A DNA stretch of 64,000 bases from Aquisalimonas sp. (GTDB lineage Bacteria; Pseudomonadota; Gammaproteobacteria; Nitrococcales; Aquisalimonadaceae), in the NCBI GenBank assembly GCA_007126095.1, contig SLBZ01000003.1, positions 16,345 through 80,344 of the forward strand, read 5' to 3'. The notes under the pieces were generated by a model. It did not search any database and was not told the DNA's origin. It saw only the letters and a list, made by a program, of their open reading frames with translations. Shown in pieces: positions 46,948 to 54,496 of the stretch. The translations under genes and the position numbers were made by a program. Numbering within the stretch: the first letter of the stretch is position 1; every line of letters starts with the position of its first letter.

Positions 46948-47702
46948 CCGTTCACTTCATCGGCGCCGGCCCCGGCGCCCCGGACCTGCTCACCCTGCGC
47001 GGGCGCGACCGCATCGCCGCCTGCCCGGTGTGTCTGTATGCCGGCTCGCTGGTGCCCGAAGAGATCCTCGCTCATGCGCCAGTGGATGCGCGGCTGGTCA
47101 ACACCGCACCCATGACCCTGGACGGCATCATGACGGAGTTCACCGATGCCCACGCCAGGGGGCTCGACGTGGCGCGGCTGCACTCCGGGGATCTGTCGGT
47201 CTACAGCGCCGTGGCCGAGCAGTTGCGCCGGCTCGACGCCGCCGGAATCGACTACACGCTCACGCCCGGCGTGCCCGCGTTCAGTGCTGCCGCCGCGGCG
47301 CTGCAGCGAGAACTGACCGTGCCGGAGGTGGCCCAGTCCGTGGTGCTGACCCGCACCCAGGGGCGGGCGTCCTCCATGCCGCCGAACGAGACCCTGGAGG
47401 CCTACGCCGCCACCGGGGCCACCCTGGCACTGCACCTGTCGCTGCACGCCTTGGAGGACGTGGTGACCCGGCTGACGCCCTTCTACGGCGCTGACTGCCC
47501 GGCCGCGGTGGCACTGCGGGTAACGTGGCCGGACGAAACCGTGGTGCGGGCGCCCCTGGGCGAGCTGCCCGCGGCCACGGCGGACTGGACCCTGCGCCGC
47601 AGCGCCCTGATTCTGGTGGGGCCGGCCCTGGGGCCGGGACTGTTCCGCGACAGCGCGCTCTACGACCCGGCGCACGTGCGGCGTTACCGGGGTCAGGACT
47701 GA
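46944..47702 (+). CDS. cobM: CobM, precorrin-4 C11-methyltransferase
   Basis: A 252-residue tetrapyrrole methylase: [46 protein letters not shown] and [18 protein letters not shown] are diagnostic. It methylates C11 before C1 methylation/deacylation. Last gene of the cob group; the genes for cobalt insertion, adenosylation and loop assembly are not in the window. Confidence 0.95.
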   Translation: MTVHFIGAGPGAPDLLTLRGRDRIAACPVCLYAGSLVPEEILAHAPVDARLVNTAPMTLDGIMTEFTDAHARGLDVARLHSGDLSVYSAVAEQLRRLDAAGIDYTLTPGVPAFSAAAAALQRELTVPEVAQSVVLTRTQGRASSMPPNETLEAYAATGATLALHLSLHALEDVVTRLTPFYGADCPAAVALRVTWPDETVVRAPLGELPAATADWTLRRSALILVGPALGPGLFRDSALYDPAHVRRYRGQD

Positions 47703-47781
47703 GCGGCCCCGGTGTCTGTTATCCTGCGAATACGGGAAGCACCAGTGCGGTGCATGTTTGATTCATTTCCGGTACATGTCT

Positions 47782-47796
47782 GTGTCACACTGACAC
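47782..47796 (+). promoter_or_regulatory. Small palindrome upstream of moaA
   Basis: GTGTCA-CAC-TGACAC is a perfect 6-bp inverted repeat in the 182-bp gap before moaA. It could be an operator or a leader hairpin. No molybdenum-cofactor riboswitch consensus is recognisable here. Confidence 0.3.
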
Positions 47797-47884
47797 GAAC
47801 AGGTGACGGATCGCCGGCTCAAGGGTGCAGGGAGCGCGGCTTATCGGTTCAGCACGGCGGTGCGCCGTGTCGGGAGGCGGCTTC

Positions 47885-48913
47885 ATGGCCACGCAGGACG
47901 TCTACGAACGCCCACTGCAGGATCTGCGCATATCGGTGACGGATCGCTGCAATTTCCGTTGCGTCTACTGCATGCCGAAGGAGATCTTCGGCTCGGACTA
48001 CCCCTTTCTTGCGCGCAGGGAGCTTCTCAGTTTCGAGGAGATCGTCCGGTTGACGCGCGTCTTCGCCGAACAGGGTGTCCGCAAGCTGCGCATCACCGGC
48101 GGCGAGCCGCTGGTGCGGAAAGACCTCCCGGAGCTGATCGAGATGCTGGCGAATATCGACGGCATCGACGACATCACGCTCACCACCAACGCCACGCTGC
48201 TGCCCCAGCACGCCCAGTCGCTGGTGGACGCCGGCCTGAACCGGGTGACGGTCAGCCTTGATGCCATCGACGACGACGTGTTCAAGGCCATCAACGACGT
48301 GAACTATCCGGTGCAGCCGGTGCTGGACGGCATTGCGGCGGCCTCGGAGGTAGGGCTCAACCCGATCAAGGTCAACATGGTGGTCAAGCGAGGCATGAAC
48401 GACGGCCAGATCGTGCCCATGGCAGCGCATTTCCGGAACACACCGCACATCCTGCGCTATATCGAGTTCATGGACGTGGGCAACAGCAACGGCTGGCGCC
48501 TCGACGACGTCATTACCGCCGCGCAGATCCGTGACACCATCAACGCTGAATGGCCCATCGCGCCGCTGGACCCGAACTACACCGGCGAAGTGGCGAGCCG
48601 GTATCGCTATGCCGACGGCGGCGGCGAGATCGGTATCATCTCCTCCGTGAGCGAGCCCTTCTGCAGCACCTGTACCCGCGCCCGCCTCGCCTCCCAGGGG
48701 CAGCTTTTCACCTGCCTGTTCGCGGGTAAGGGGCACGATCTGCGCACACCCCTCCGCGACCCGTCCGTGGACGATGCCCAGCTCGCGGCGATCATCCGTG
48801 ACATCTGGGGCAACCGCCGCGACCGCTACTCCGAGATGCGCACCAACAACACCGCACCCGTCGAAGCCACCGCGCTGCAGTGGAAGGTGGAGATGTCCCA
48901 CGTGGGCGGCTGA
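47885..48913 (+). CDS. moaA: MoaA, GTP 3',8-cyclase
   Basis: A 342-residue radical SAM enzyme, first step of molybdenum cofactor synthesis. The SAM cluster motif CNFRCVYC gives Cys22, Cys26 and Cys29; the second cluster uses CSTC (259-262) and a cysteine near 276 (QLFTC). The C-terminus ends in Gly-Gly, as needed for catalysis in the family. ITGGEPLVRKDL is intact. GGGAGG precedes the ATG at 47885. moaC and the other Moco genes are not next to it. Confidence 0.96.
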   Translation: MATQDVYERPLQDLRISVTDRCNFRCVYCMPKEIFGSDYPFLARRELLSFEEIVRLTRVFAEQGVRKLRITGGEPLVRKDLPELIEMLANIDGIDDITLTTNATLLPQHAQSLVDAGLNRVTVSLDAIDDDVFKAINDVNYPVQPVLDGIAAASEVGLNPIKVNMVVKRGMNDGQIVPMAAHFRNTPHILRYIEFMDVGNSNGWRLDDVITAAQIRDTINAEWPIAPLDPNYTGEVASRYRYADGGGEIGIISSVSEPFCSTCTRARLASQGQLFTCLFAGKGHDLRTPLRDPSVDDAQLAAIIRDIWGNRRDRYSEMRTNNTAPVEATALQWKVEMSHVGG

Positions 48914-48930
48914 GCCTCTGGTGTTCCGTC

Positions 48931-50295
48931 TCAGGCGGGCACCGGCATGGCCTTCGCCTGTCGGGTCAGCCGCTGCACCTCCTTCGAGCAGGCGACCCGG
49001 CCTTCCGTGGCGTACGCCTCGTGATTCCGCTCGATGTCATCGAGGCGGTAGAGGTAGTTCACCATCATGCCGAAACTCTGTTGAATCCCGTTGGCGGAGG
49101 CATCCCCCAGCCAGTTGACCCGATGGACCTCCGCGCCGTTGCCCAGGTGGAACCGACTCACCGGGTTCAGCGGCAGCCCGTGCCGGTTCTTCTCCAGCAC
49201 CAGGTAGCGCGTGGCCAGTTGCATCAGGGGCTTGCGCAGGACAGGGGCGCTGCCGTCGAGGGTCGCGGCCGGATCGCCGTGGACCAGTGCCGTGATGGCT
49301 TCCTGCTCCGCGGCGTCGAACCCGTCCAGCGAGGCCGGTGGCAGTGCGCGGACCCAGTCGGCGAAACCCGGCATCGGCGACAGCGTCACGAAATGCGTCA
49401 GCCCGGGCAGCTCCTTGCGCAGCTCTTCGACCACCTGCTTGATCAGGAAGTTGCCGAACGAGATGCCGCGCAGCCCTGACTGACAGTTGCTGATGCTGAA
49501 AAACGTCGCCGTGTCCGCGCCGGCGGCGGGTGTGTCGGCAGTGTCCTCCGCCGCGGGGCCGTTCAGCAGGGGCTGAACGCGATCCGGTATCCCGCGCGTG
49601 AGCGCCACCTGTACGAAGATCAGTGGCTCATCACCCGTTGCCGGGTGGAAGAATCCGAAACACCGGCGGTTGTCCGGGCCGACGCGCTGCCGCAGGTCGT
49701 CCCAGGTGTGGATGGCGTGCACCGCTTCGTAGGCAATGATCTTCTCAAGCACGTGCGCCGGCGTGGTCCAGTCGATCCGGCGCATCACCAGAAAGCCGCG
49801 GTTGAACCATGAACGAAACAGCTCCATGAAATCGGTGTCCACGGACTGCAGCTCCGGCGCCTCGCGCAGGTAGCGCTGCAGGTCGGCGCGCATGCGTACT
49901 AGGCCGAACGTGTGGCCGGGAGGCGTGTTAAGGCGGCGCAGCAGTTCGGGGCGCGCCGAGCGCGCGGCCACGCTGAGCGCCTGGGCATTGCTGCTGTCGG
50001 GGTTGTCCGTGTAGCGGGCGTAGGCGGCGGCCACGGCCTCCGGCGCCGGGGCGTAGCGTGTGGCGAGGCCGCGGAAGAACGCCAGCTTGCCCGCGTCGTC
50101 CATGGCGTCGTAGGTGGTCAGGGCCGTGCGTGCACGGCCCAGGCCGGAGACCTCGCCGTCGCTCGCCAGGAGGTCGTCGCACTGTTCCAGCAGGGCGTCG
50201 GAGCCCTGCCCGGCGCGATCCGCCCGGCTCCGGAAGCGCCCGGCATACCGCTGGGTTACACTGGTGAGCAGGTCATTCAGAAACGTACTGTTCAT
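48931..50295 (-). CDS. Malonyl-CoA decarboxylase
   Basis: A 454-residue protein of the MCD family: helical N-terminal domain (1 to about 180) and a GNAT-like catalytic domain. The motif FFSISNCQSGLRGISFGNFLIKQV is split between the catalytic Ser and substrate pocket, and HRVNWLGDAS supplies the conserved His. It converts malonyl-CoA to acetyl-CoA and CO2, preventing build-up of malonyl-CoA or using malonate. It has no matABC partners here. Convergent with moaA. Confidence 0.92.
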   Translation of the reverse strand: MNSTFLNDLLTSVTQRYAGRFRSRADRAGQGSDALLEQCDDLLASDGEVSGLGRARTALTTYDAMDDAGKLAFFRGLATRYAPAPEAVAAAYARYTDNPDSSNAQALSVAARSARPELLRRLNTPPGHTFGLVRMRADLQRYLREAPELQSVDTDFMELFRSWFNRGFLVMRRIDWTTPAHVLEKIIAYEAVHAIHTWDDLRQRVGPDNRRCFGFFHPATGDEPLIFVQVALTRGIPDRVQPLLNGPAAEDTADTPAAGADTATFFSISNCQSGLRGISFGNFLIKQVVEELRKELPGLTHFVTLSPMPGFADWVRALPPASLDGFDAAEQEAITALVHGDPAATLDGSAPVLRKPLMQLATRYLVLEKNRHGLPLNPVSRFHLGNGAEVHRVNWLGDASANGIQQSFGMMVNYLYRLDDIERNHEAYATEGRVACSKEVQRLTRQAKAMPVPA

Positions 50296-50330
50296 TCTGC
50301 CATCCTCCGCCCCGGGTGGTGATATCCGAT

Positions 50331-50348
50331 CCTCGACTATAATCGAGG
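50331..50348. promoter_or_regulatory. Palindrome overlapping -10 hexamers in the MCD/DUF3581 divergent region
   Basis: CCTCGA-N6-TCGAGG is a perfect inverted repeat. Its centre holds TATAAT (50338-50343) on the plus strand and TATAGT on the minus strand, so a bound regulator would affect promoters in both directions. No good -35 is seen. Confidence 0.4.
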
Positions 50349-50483
50349 CGGCCCGGATTTGGCATTCCGGCGTTGTGACTGACCGATTGGCCGGTTATTT
50401 TTCCGAGCCATTGCCGGGCGGGGCCGTGCGCTCGTCCTCGCTTGACCCTCATCCCCACCTCGACCAGGGAGTTGGCCTTGACC

Positions 50484-51194
50484 ATGTTTCTCGATGCTTA
50501 CCACGCGCTCCAGGACGGTGTGGTGCGGATCTCCGCCAACCAGGCGAGCCGCTTCGCCAAGGAAGTCGCCGGCGATTTCAACCCGATTCACGACGCCGAT
50601 GCGCGACGGTTCTGCGTTCCGGGGGATCTGCTGTTCGCCCTGGTACTCGGCTACTACGGCGTGTCGGAGCGGATGGCGTTCCGCTTTCGCGGCATGGTGG
50701 GCGACGACGTGCCGCTGGTGTTCCCGGAGGCCATGGATGGTGGGCCGCTGACCATTGCGGACCTGGATGGCAAGGTCTACCTGGAGGTGGAGCGCAGTGG
50801 TGCGGTGGTTCGGAACGCCGACGTGGTGGAGGCGTTCGTGCGCCGGTACTCGGCCTTCTCGGGGCGCAACTTCCCGGAATTCCTCGAGCCACTGATGCGG
50901 CAGCGGGAGATGATGTTCAACCCCGACCGCCCCCTCGTGCTCTACGACAGCATGGCGTTCGAGCTGAAGGGCGCTGTCACGGCGGGCCTCGACATGGTGC
51001 TGGAGACCGCCAGCCTGGATGTAAACGGCAAGCGCGGCGAAGAGTGGCTGCGCTTCCAGGTGGTCGATGGTGACCAGGTCGTGGGCGAAGGCTCCAAGAA
51101 GGTGGTGATCAGCGGTCTGCAGCCCTGGGATGAATCCCGTATGGGCCCCTTCGTGGACGACTACACCGCACGACGTGACCACTTCCACCCCTGA
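50484..51194 (+). CDS. DUF3581-family protein with hotdog-type dehydratase motif
   Basis: A 236-residue protein of a family found mainly in gammaproteobacteria (DUF3581). [19 protein letters not shown] near residues 24-42 matches the active-site pattern of MaoC-type (R)-hydratases (GDxNPIH). A second similar fold seems to follow, so it may be a double hotdog. Function is not known; a role in acyl-CoA or acyl-ACP handling is inference. ATG 50484 is chosen, but a TTG six bases earlier has better spacing to AGGGAG (50466-50471). Confidence 0.75.
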   Translation: MFLDAYHALQDGVVRISANQASRFAKEVAGDFNPIHDADARRFCVPGDLLFALVLGYYGVSERMAFRFRGMVGDDVPLVFPEAMDGGPLTIADLDGKVYLEVERSGAVVRNADVVEAFVRRYSAFSGRNFPEFLEPLMRQREMMFNPDRPLVLYDSMAFELKGAVTAGLDMVLETASLDVNGKRGEEWLRFQVVDGDQVVGEGSKKVVISGLQPWDESRMGPFVDDYTARRDHFHP

Positions 51195-51236
51195 CCGGCG
51201 CCGTCCGGCCCTGCGCCGGCAACCATCGCGCAGTAT

Positions 51237-51250
51237 TGTTATAATGTAAC
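51237..51250 (+). promoter_or_regulatory. Zur-box-like operator on an extended -10 promoter
   Basis: GTTATAATGTAAC (51238-51250) differs by one base from the Zur box core GTTATAATATAAC. It overlaps an extended -10, TG-t-TATAAT (51237-51245), in front of a COG0523 GTPase gene. A bound Zur repressor would cover the promoter, so the gene should be off when zinc is plentiful. Position and match are observed; zinc regulation is inferred. Confidence 0.7.
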
Positions 51251-51271
51251 TTTTCCGCTGGAGGTGGACAG

Positions 51272-52303
51272 GTGGCTGCGCTGACCCCCGTGACCGTGCT
51301 GACCGGCTTTCTCGGTGCCGGCAAGACCACGCTGCTCAACCACCTGCTGTCGCACCCCGATCTGGCCGACTCTGCGGTGATCGTCAACGAGTTCGGTGCG
51401 ACCGAGCTGGATCACTGGCTCATCCAGGGCGGCGAGGAAGAGATCATCACCCTCGATCAGGGCTGCATCTGCTGCAGTCTGCGCGGCGATCTGGTGGGAA
51501 CTCTGCGGCGCCTGTTTCAGCGTGCCGCGGCGGGTGAGATTCCCCGTTTCCGCCGCGTTCTCGTGGAGACCACGGGGCTGGCGGACCCGGCGCCGGTGGC
51601 GCAGATCCTCATGCAGGACCCGATGCTCGCCATGGAGGCCCGGCTCGACGGCATTGTCACCATGGTAGACGCCGTCCATGGAGGCACGACGCTGCGGGAG
51701 CACCCGGAAGCCGTGCGCCAGGCGGCGATGGCCGATCGCATCGTGCTCACCAAGACGGACCTGGCCGACGACAGTGATGTGGACGCGCTGGAGCAGCAGC
51801 TGCGGCACGCCGGCGCGGGGGCGCCGGTCATCCGGGCCCGGCATGGCGCCGTTGATCCGACCGCGTTGCTGGAGACGGGCCCGGCAACCGGAGATGGGCG
51901 CCATCTCCGCAAGTGGCTGCAGCTCGGCGCTTTTCAGCCGCTGGACGATGCCCGCTCACCGTCGCCCGCGCCCGCCGATGGCGATGACAGTGCCCACGGC
52001 CGGATCTTCAGCCACGTTCTGCACCACGATGGTGCGATACCGCTGCGAGACCTCGACGCATTCCTGGATACCGTCTGCGAGCTCCACGGCCGTCGCCTGC
52101 TGCGGCTGAAGGGTATTGTGCGCGTCACCGACGAGCCGGAGCGCCCGGCGGTGGTCCACGCGGTCCGCGCCCTGCGCCACCCGGTCGGCCGCCTGTCCGC
52201 CTGGCCCGGCGGCGTCAGTGATACGGCCATCGTGTGCATCGGCGAGGCCCTGCCCGTGGCGTCACTGGACGGCCTCTGGAAGTACGCCATCAGCCGCCCG
52301 TGA
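51272..52303 (+). CDS. COG0523-family GTPase metallochaperone (CobW/ZigA-like)
   Basis: A 343-residue G3E GTPase. Walker [10 protein letters not shown] is at 12-20, the metal-binding CICC at 65-68 (CxCC, hallmark of the family), [11 protein letters not shown] is the switch region and TKTD is the guanine-specificity motif. The C-terminal CobW_C domain begins near residue 245. With a Zur-like operator it probably delivers zinc to essential enzymes under zinc shortage, although CobW itself serves cobalamin synthesis. GTG start with GGAGG upstream. Confidence 0.9.
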   Translation: MAALTPVTVLTGFLGAGKTTLLNHLLSHPDLADSAVIVNEFGATELDHWLIQGGEEEIITLDQGCICCSLRGDLVGTLRRLFQRAAAGEIPRFRRVLVETTGLADPAPVAQILMQDPMLAMEARLDGIVTMVDAVHGGTTLREHPEAVRQAAMADRIVLTKTDLADDSDVDALEQQLRHAGAGAPVIRARHGAVDPTALLETGPATGDGRHLRKWLQLGAFQPLDDARSPSPAPADGDDSAHGRIFSHVLHHDGAIPLRDLDAFLDTVCELHGRRLLRLKGIVRVTDEPERPAVVHAVRALRHPVGRLSAWPGGVSDTAIVCIGEALPVASLDGLWKYAISRP

Positions 52304-52328
52304 TGCGCTGGACTGCCCCCACGTCACG

Positions 52329-52526
52329 ATGCGACCCGGGACAAGGATGTCCTGATGCCCGATCAACACCATCGCTCCATCCTGCGCCCCCGGTTCCGCC
52401 CTGAGCCTGGCGGCGACGGTCTGGTTGTCGAACGCCCTGCGCGGGAGGAACGCCAGCGGCCGCGTTCTGGAGGAAGTGGCACAGGCCCAGGGCAAGCCCA
52501 TCGACGAGGCCGATGTGCACCCGTGA
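52329..52526 (+). pseudogene. Frame-disrupted mini-gene between the COG0523 and NiCoT genes
   Basis: The 304-bp gap 52304-52607 contains a frame (52356-52526) with clearly coding codon use: nearly all third positions are G or C, and it reads CPINTIAPSCAPGSALSLAA, then a hydrophobic and a charged part ending GKPIDEADVHP-stop. It has no start of its own: the codon before it (52353-52355) is TGA. An ATG at 52355 is in the wrong frame by one base; removing one G would give MPINTIAPSC. An in-frame ATG at 52329 (or 52347) would need read-through of TGA. It could be a pseudogene, a sequencing error or recoding. No family recognised. Confidence 0.5.
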
Positions 52527-52607
52527 GGGGGCATTGCCCATGCTACTCTCCCGGAAGCCGCCCGGGCGTCCGGCGCAATCGGGCACTGGAGATGCACAGG
52601 TGAGGCA

Positions 52608-53282
52608 ATGACCCTTGGGCTGATCGCGGCCGTTATCGGTATCGGGCTGATCCACGGCGTGCTCCCGGACCACGGCTGGCCCATCGCCGCTACGTATGCC
52701 CTGCGTCGGAAACGCCGCTACGTCGCGGGGGCGGTGGCGGCGCTGATCATCGGGGTCGGGCACCTGCTGAGCAGTATCGCCCTGGTCGTGATCTTTCTGC
52801 TGCTGGCCGGGGCCTACGATCTCCATGAGGCGCGCTGGCTATCGGTCGCGGCCGGCTGCATGCTGGTGCTGCTTGGCATCTGGCAGTACCTGCAGGCCCG
52901 GCAGGGGCACGGCCACAACCATCATGGTCATGCCCATCACGGCCACGGCCCCCTGGCGCGCCTGCAGGCCTCGGCCCAGGCGCGGCTGGGCGACCCGGAT
53001 CAGCGTGGCCTGGGGCAGCTCGCGATCGTCGCCATACTGCTCGGCCTTGCCCACGAGGAACCGGTCCAGATCCTCGCCATCTGTGCCGGCACGGCCCACT
53101 GCCTCACGCTGATGGCGGTGTACTCTCTGGCGGTGATCGTCGCGATTCTGGTGCCCACGCTGCTACTTGTGCTCGGTTACCAGCGGCACCGGCAGCTGGT
53201 GGAGCAGTATCTGCCGCACTTGTCCTATCTCACCGCTGCCATCCTGGTTGGCATGGGTGCCTGGTTCATTCTGGTGCATTGA
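52608..53282 (+). CDS. Nickel/cobalt-type metal transporter (NicO/NiCoT-like)
   Basis: A 224-residue membrane protein with about six helices. The first helix carries HGVLPDH (residues 16-22), which is the HX4DH signature of nickel/cobalt transporters. A histidine-rich loop at 101-114 (HGHNHHGHAHHGHG) should bind metal. Later LGLAHEEPVQIL holds a second conserved His/Glu set. It may import or export Ni, Co or Zn; proximity to a Zur-controlled GTPase suggests zinc or a zinc substitute. A direct role in the cobalamin pathway is possible but the genes are 5 kb apart. Confidence 0.85.
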   Translation: MTLGLIAAVIGIGLIHGVLPDHGWPIAATYALRRKRRYVAGAVAALIIGVGHLLSSIALVVIFLLLAGAYDLHEARWLSVAAGCMLVLLGIWQYLQARQGHGHNHHGHAHHGHGPLARLQASAQARLGDPDQRGLGQLAIVAILLGLAHEEPVQILAICAGTAHCLTLMAVYSLAVIVAILVPTLLLVLGYQRHRQLVEQYLPHLSYLTAAILVGMGAWFILVH

Positions 53283-53334
53283 TGGACGGCCTCCCGCGGC
53301 GTTACGTCCGGGCCGCCTTTTGCGTTATAAGGGT

Positions 53335-53353
53335 GGGGCTGCCCCGTGTTTTT
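53335..53353 (+). terminator. Weak Rho-independent terminator after the transporter gene
   Basis: GGGG-CTG-CCCC is followed by GTG and TTTTT. The stem is only four pairs, so the call is tentative. Confidence 0.35.
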
Positions 53354-53391
53354 CTCCGCCGGCTAACTGACAGGTGAGACCGTTCCCAGCA

Positions 53392-53925
53392 ATGTCATAC
53401 CGCACCCTCTATCTCGGATCGACCAACCCCGCCAAGCTCGATGCCGTTCAGGCCGTTTTCACCCCCGATCAGGGGTTCACCGTGGTGGCCAGAAGCGCGC
53501 CGTCGGGCGTGGCCGACCAGCCGCGCAGCGATGATGAGACCCGCACCGGCGCCGTGAACCGGGCCCATTGGCTGGTGCGCCAGCCGGGTGTCGAGCTCGG
53601 GATCGGCCTGGAAGGCGGGCTGGTGGATCACGCCGGTGACATGTGGCTGTGCAACTGGGGCGCTCTGGCCACCTCGCGCGGACACCTGCTGGTTGCCAGT
53701 GGCGCCCGTATCCCCCTGCCGCGGGAGCTGGCGCAGTCCCTGCGCAAGGGGGGTGAGCTCGGTGATGTGGTGGATTCCTGGTCCGGCCGTGAGGGGGTGC
53801 GGCATCGCGAAGGGGCCATCGGCATTCTCACCGAGGGTGAAGTCTCGCGCGCCGATCTGCTCGGGCATATTGTCCGCCTGCTGTTCGGGCAGTGGCGCTA
53901 CCTCGGCGAATCCCGGGTGTCATAG
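53392..53925 (+). CDS. yjjX: Inosine/xanthosine triphosphatase (YjjX, DUF84)
   Basis: A 177-residue NTPase with the house-cleaning pyrophosphatase-like fold. LGSTNPAKLDAVQAVF at the start and GIGLEGGLVDH match YjjX, as do REGAIGILTEGEVSR and the C-terminal segment. It hydrolyses non-canonical ITP and XTP under oxidative stress. ATG 53392 is preferred over a GTG at 53374 because it begins the first beta strand. A cytochrome gene starts directly after its stop. Confidence 0.88.
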   Translation: MSYRTLYLGSTNPAKLDAVQAVFTPDQGFTVVARSAPSGVADQPRSDDETRTGAVNRAHWLVRQPGVELGIGLEGGLVDHAGDMWLCNWGALATSRGHLLVASGARIPLPRELAQSLRKGGELGDVVDSWSGREGVRHREGAIGILTEGEVSRADLLGHIVRLLFGQWRYLGESRVS

Positions 53926-54390
53926 ATGCTGGCGCGCCGCTCGACAACCGCGCTGCTGCTCGGCGCAGCGATCGTCGCCGGTTGCTCGGACCCCGCCGAC
54001 GACCGGTGGTATACCGAGGAGCAGGTCCGGATTGGTGAGGCCGTGTTCGAGGCGGAATGTGCTGTCTGTCATGGTGACCGGGCGCAGGGTGCGGAGAACT
54101 GGCGGCAGCGGGACGACGATGGTTACTTTCCGCCGCCGCCCCTGAACGGCACGGCCCACGCCTGGCATCATCCGAAGGATGAACTGCGGATGTTCATCCG
54201 CGATGGCTTCAATCGCATGCCGGGGTTCGGTGATCGCCTGGACGATGACGAGATCGACGCCGCCATCGCCTGGTTTCAGTCCCACTGGAGCGACGCGGTC
54301 TACGACGCCTGGCTCGACTACGACGAACGCGGTGAGTCGGGGCATGACGCCGGGGCGGATACTCAACGTGGTAACCCCGGTGTAGAGTAG
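53926..54390 (+). CDS. Lipoprotein monohaem cytochrome c
   Basis: A 154-residue exported cytochrome. The signal sequence ends in a lipobox IVAGC (Cys20), so it is probably anchored to a membrane. One CAVCH motif lies at 45-49, and the sixth ligand is probably the methionine in FNRMPGFGD. An acidic stretch (DDDEIDAA) and a C-terminal low-complexity tail follow. It starts on the base after the YjjX stop. The redox partner is unknown; the cytochrome maturation genes are about 42 kb upstream. Confidence 0.85.
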   Translation: MLARRSTTALLLGAAIVAGCSDPADDRWYTEEQVRIGEAVFEAECAVCHGDRAQGAENWRQRDDDGYFPPPPLNGTAHAWHHPKDELRMFIRDGFNRMPGFGDRLDDDEIDAAIAWFQSHWSDAVYDAWLDYDERGESGHDAGADTQRGNPGVE

Positions 54391-54496
54391 GAGCATTCCA
54401 CACAAGAACAGCGGCGTCCGCACCCGGACGGGCGCGGGCGACGGGCAGGGTGGCTTTATCAGCGAGCAGATAGACAGCGACAGCACCGCGCTTCTG

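Noticed and set aside
47703-47884. Molybdenum-cofactor riboswitch before moaA
   Set aside because: The gap has a small palindrome but none of the conserved blocks of the Moco RNA.
52355-52603. An 82-codon open frame starting at ATG 52355
   Set aside because: Its product is Arg/Pro/Gly-rich, while the neighbouring frame 52356-52526 has coding-like codon use; treated as the shadow.
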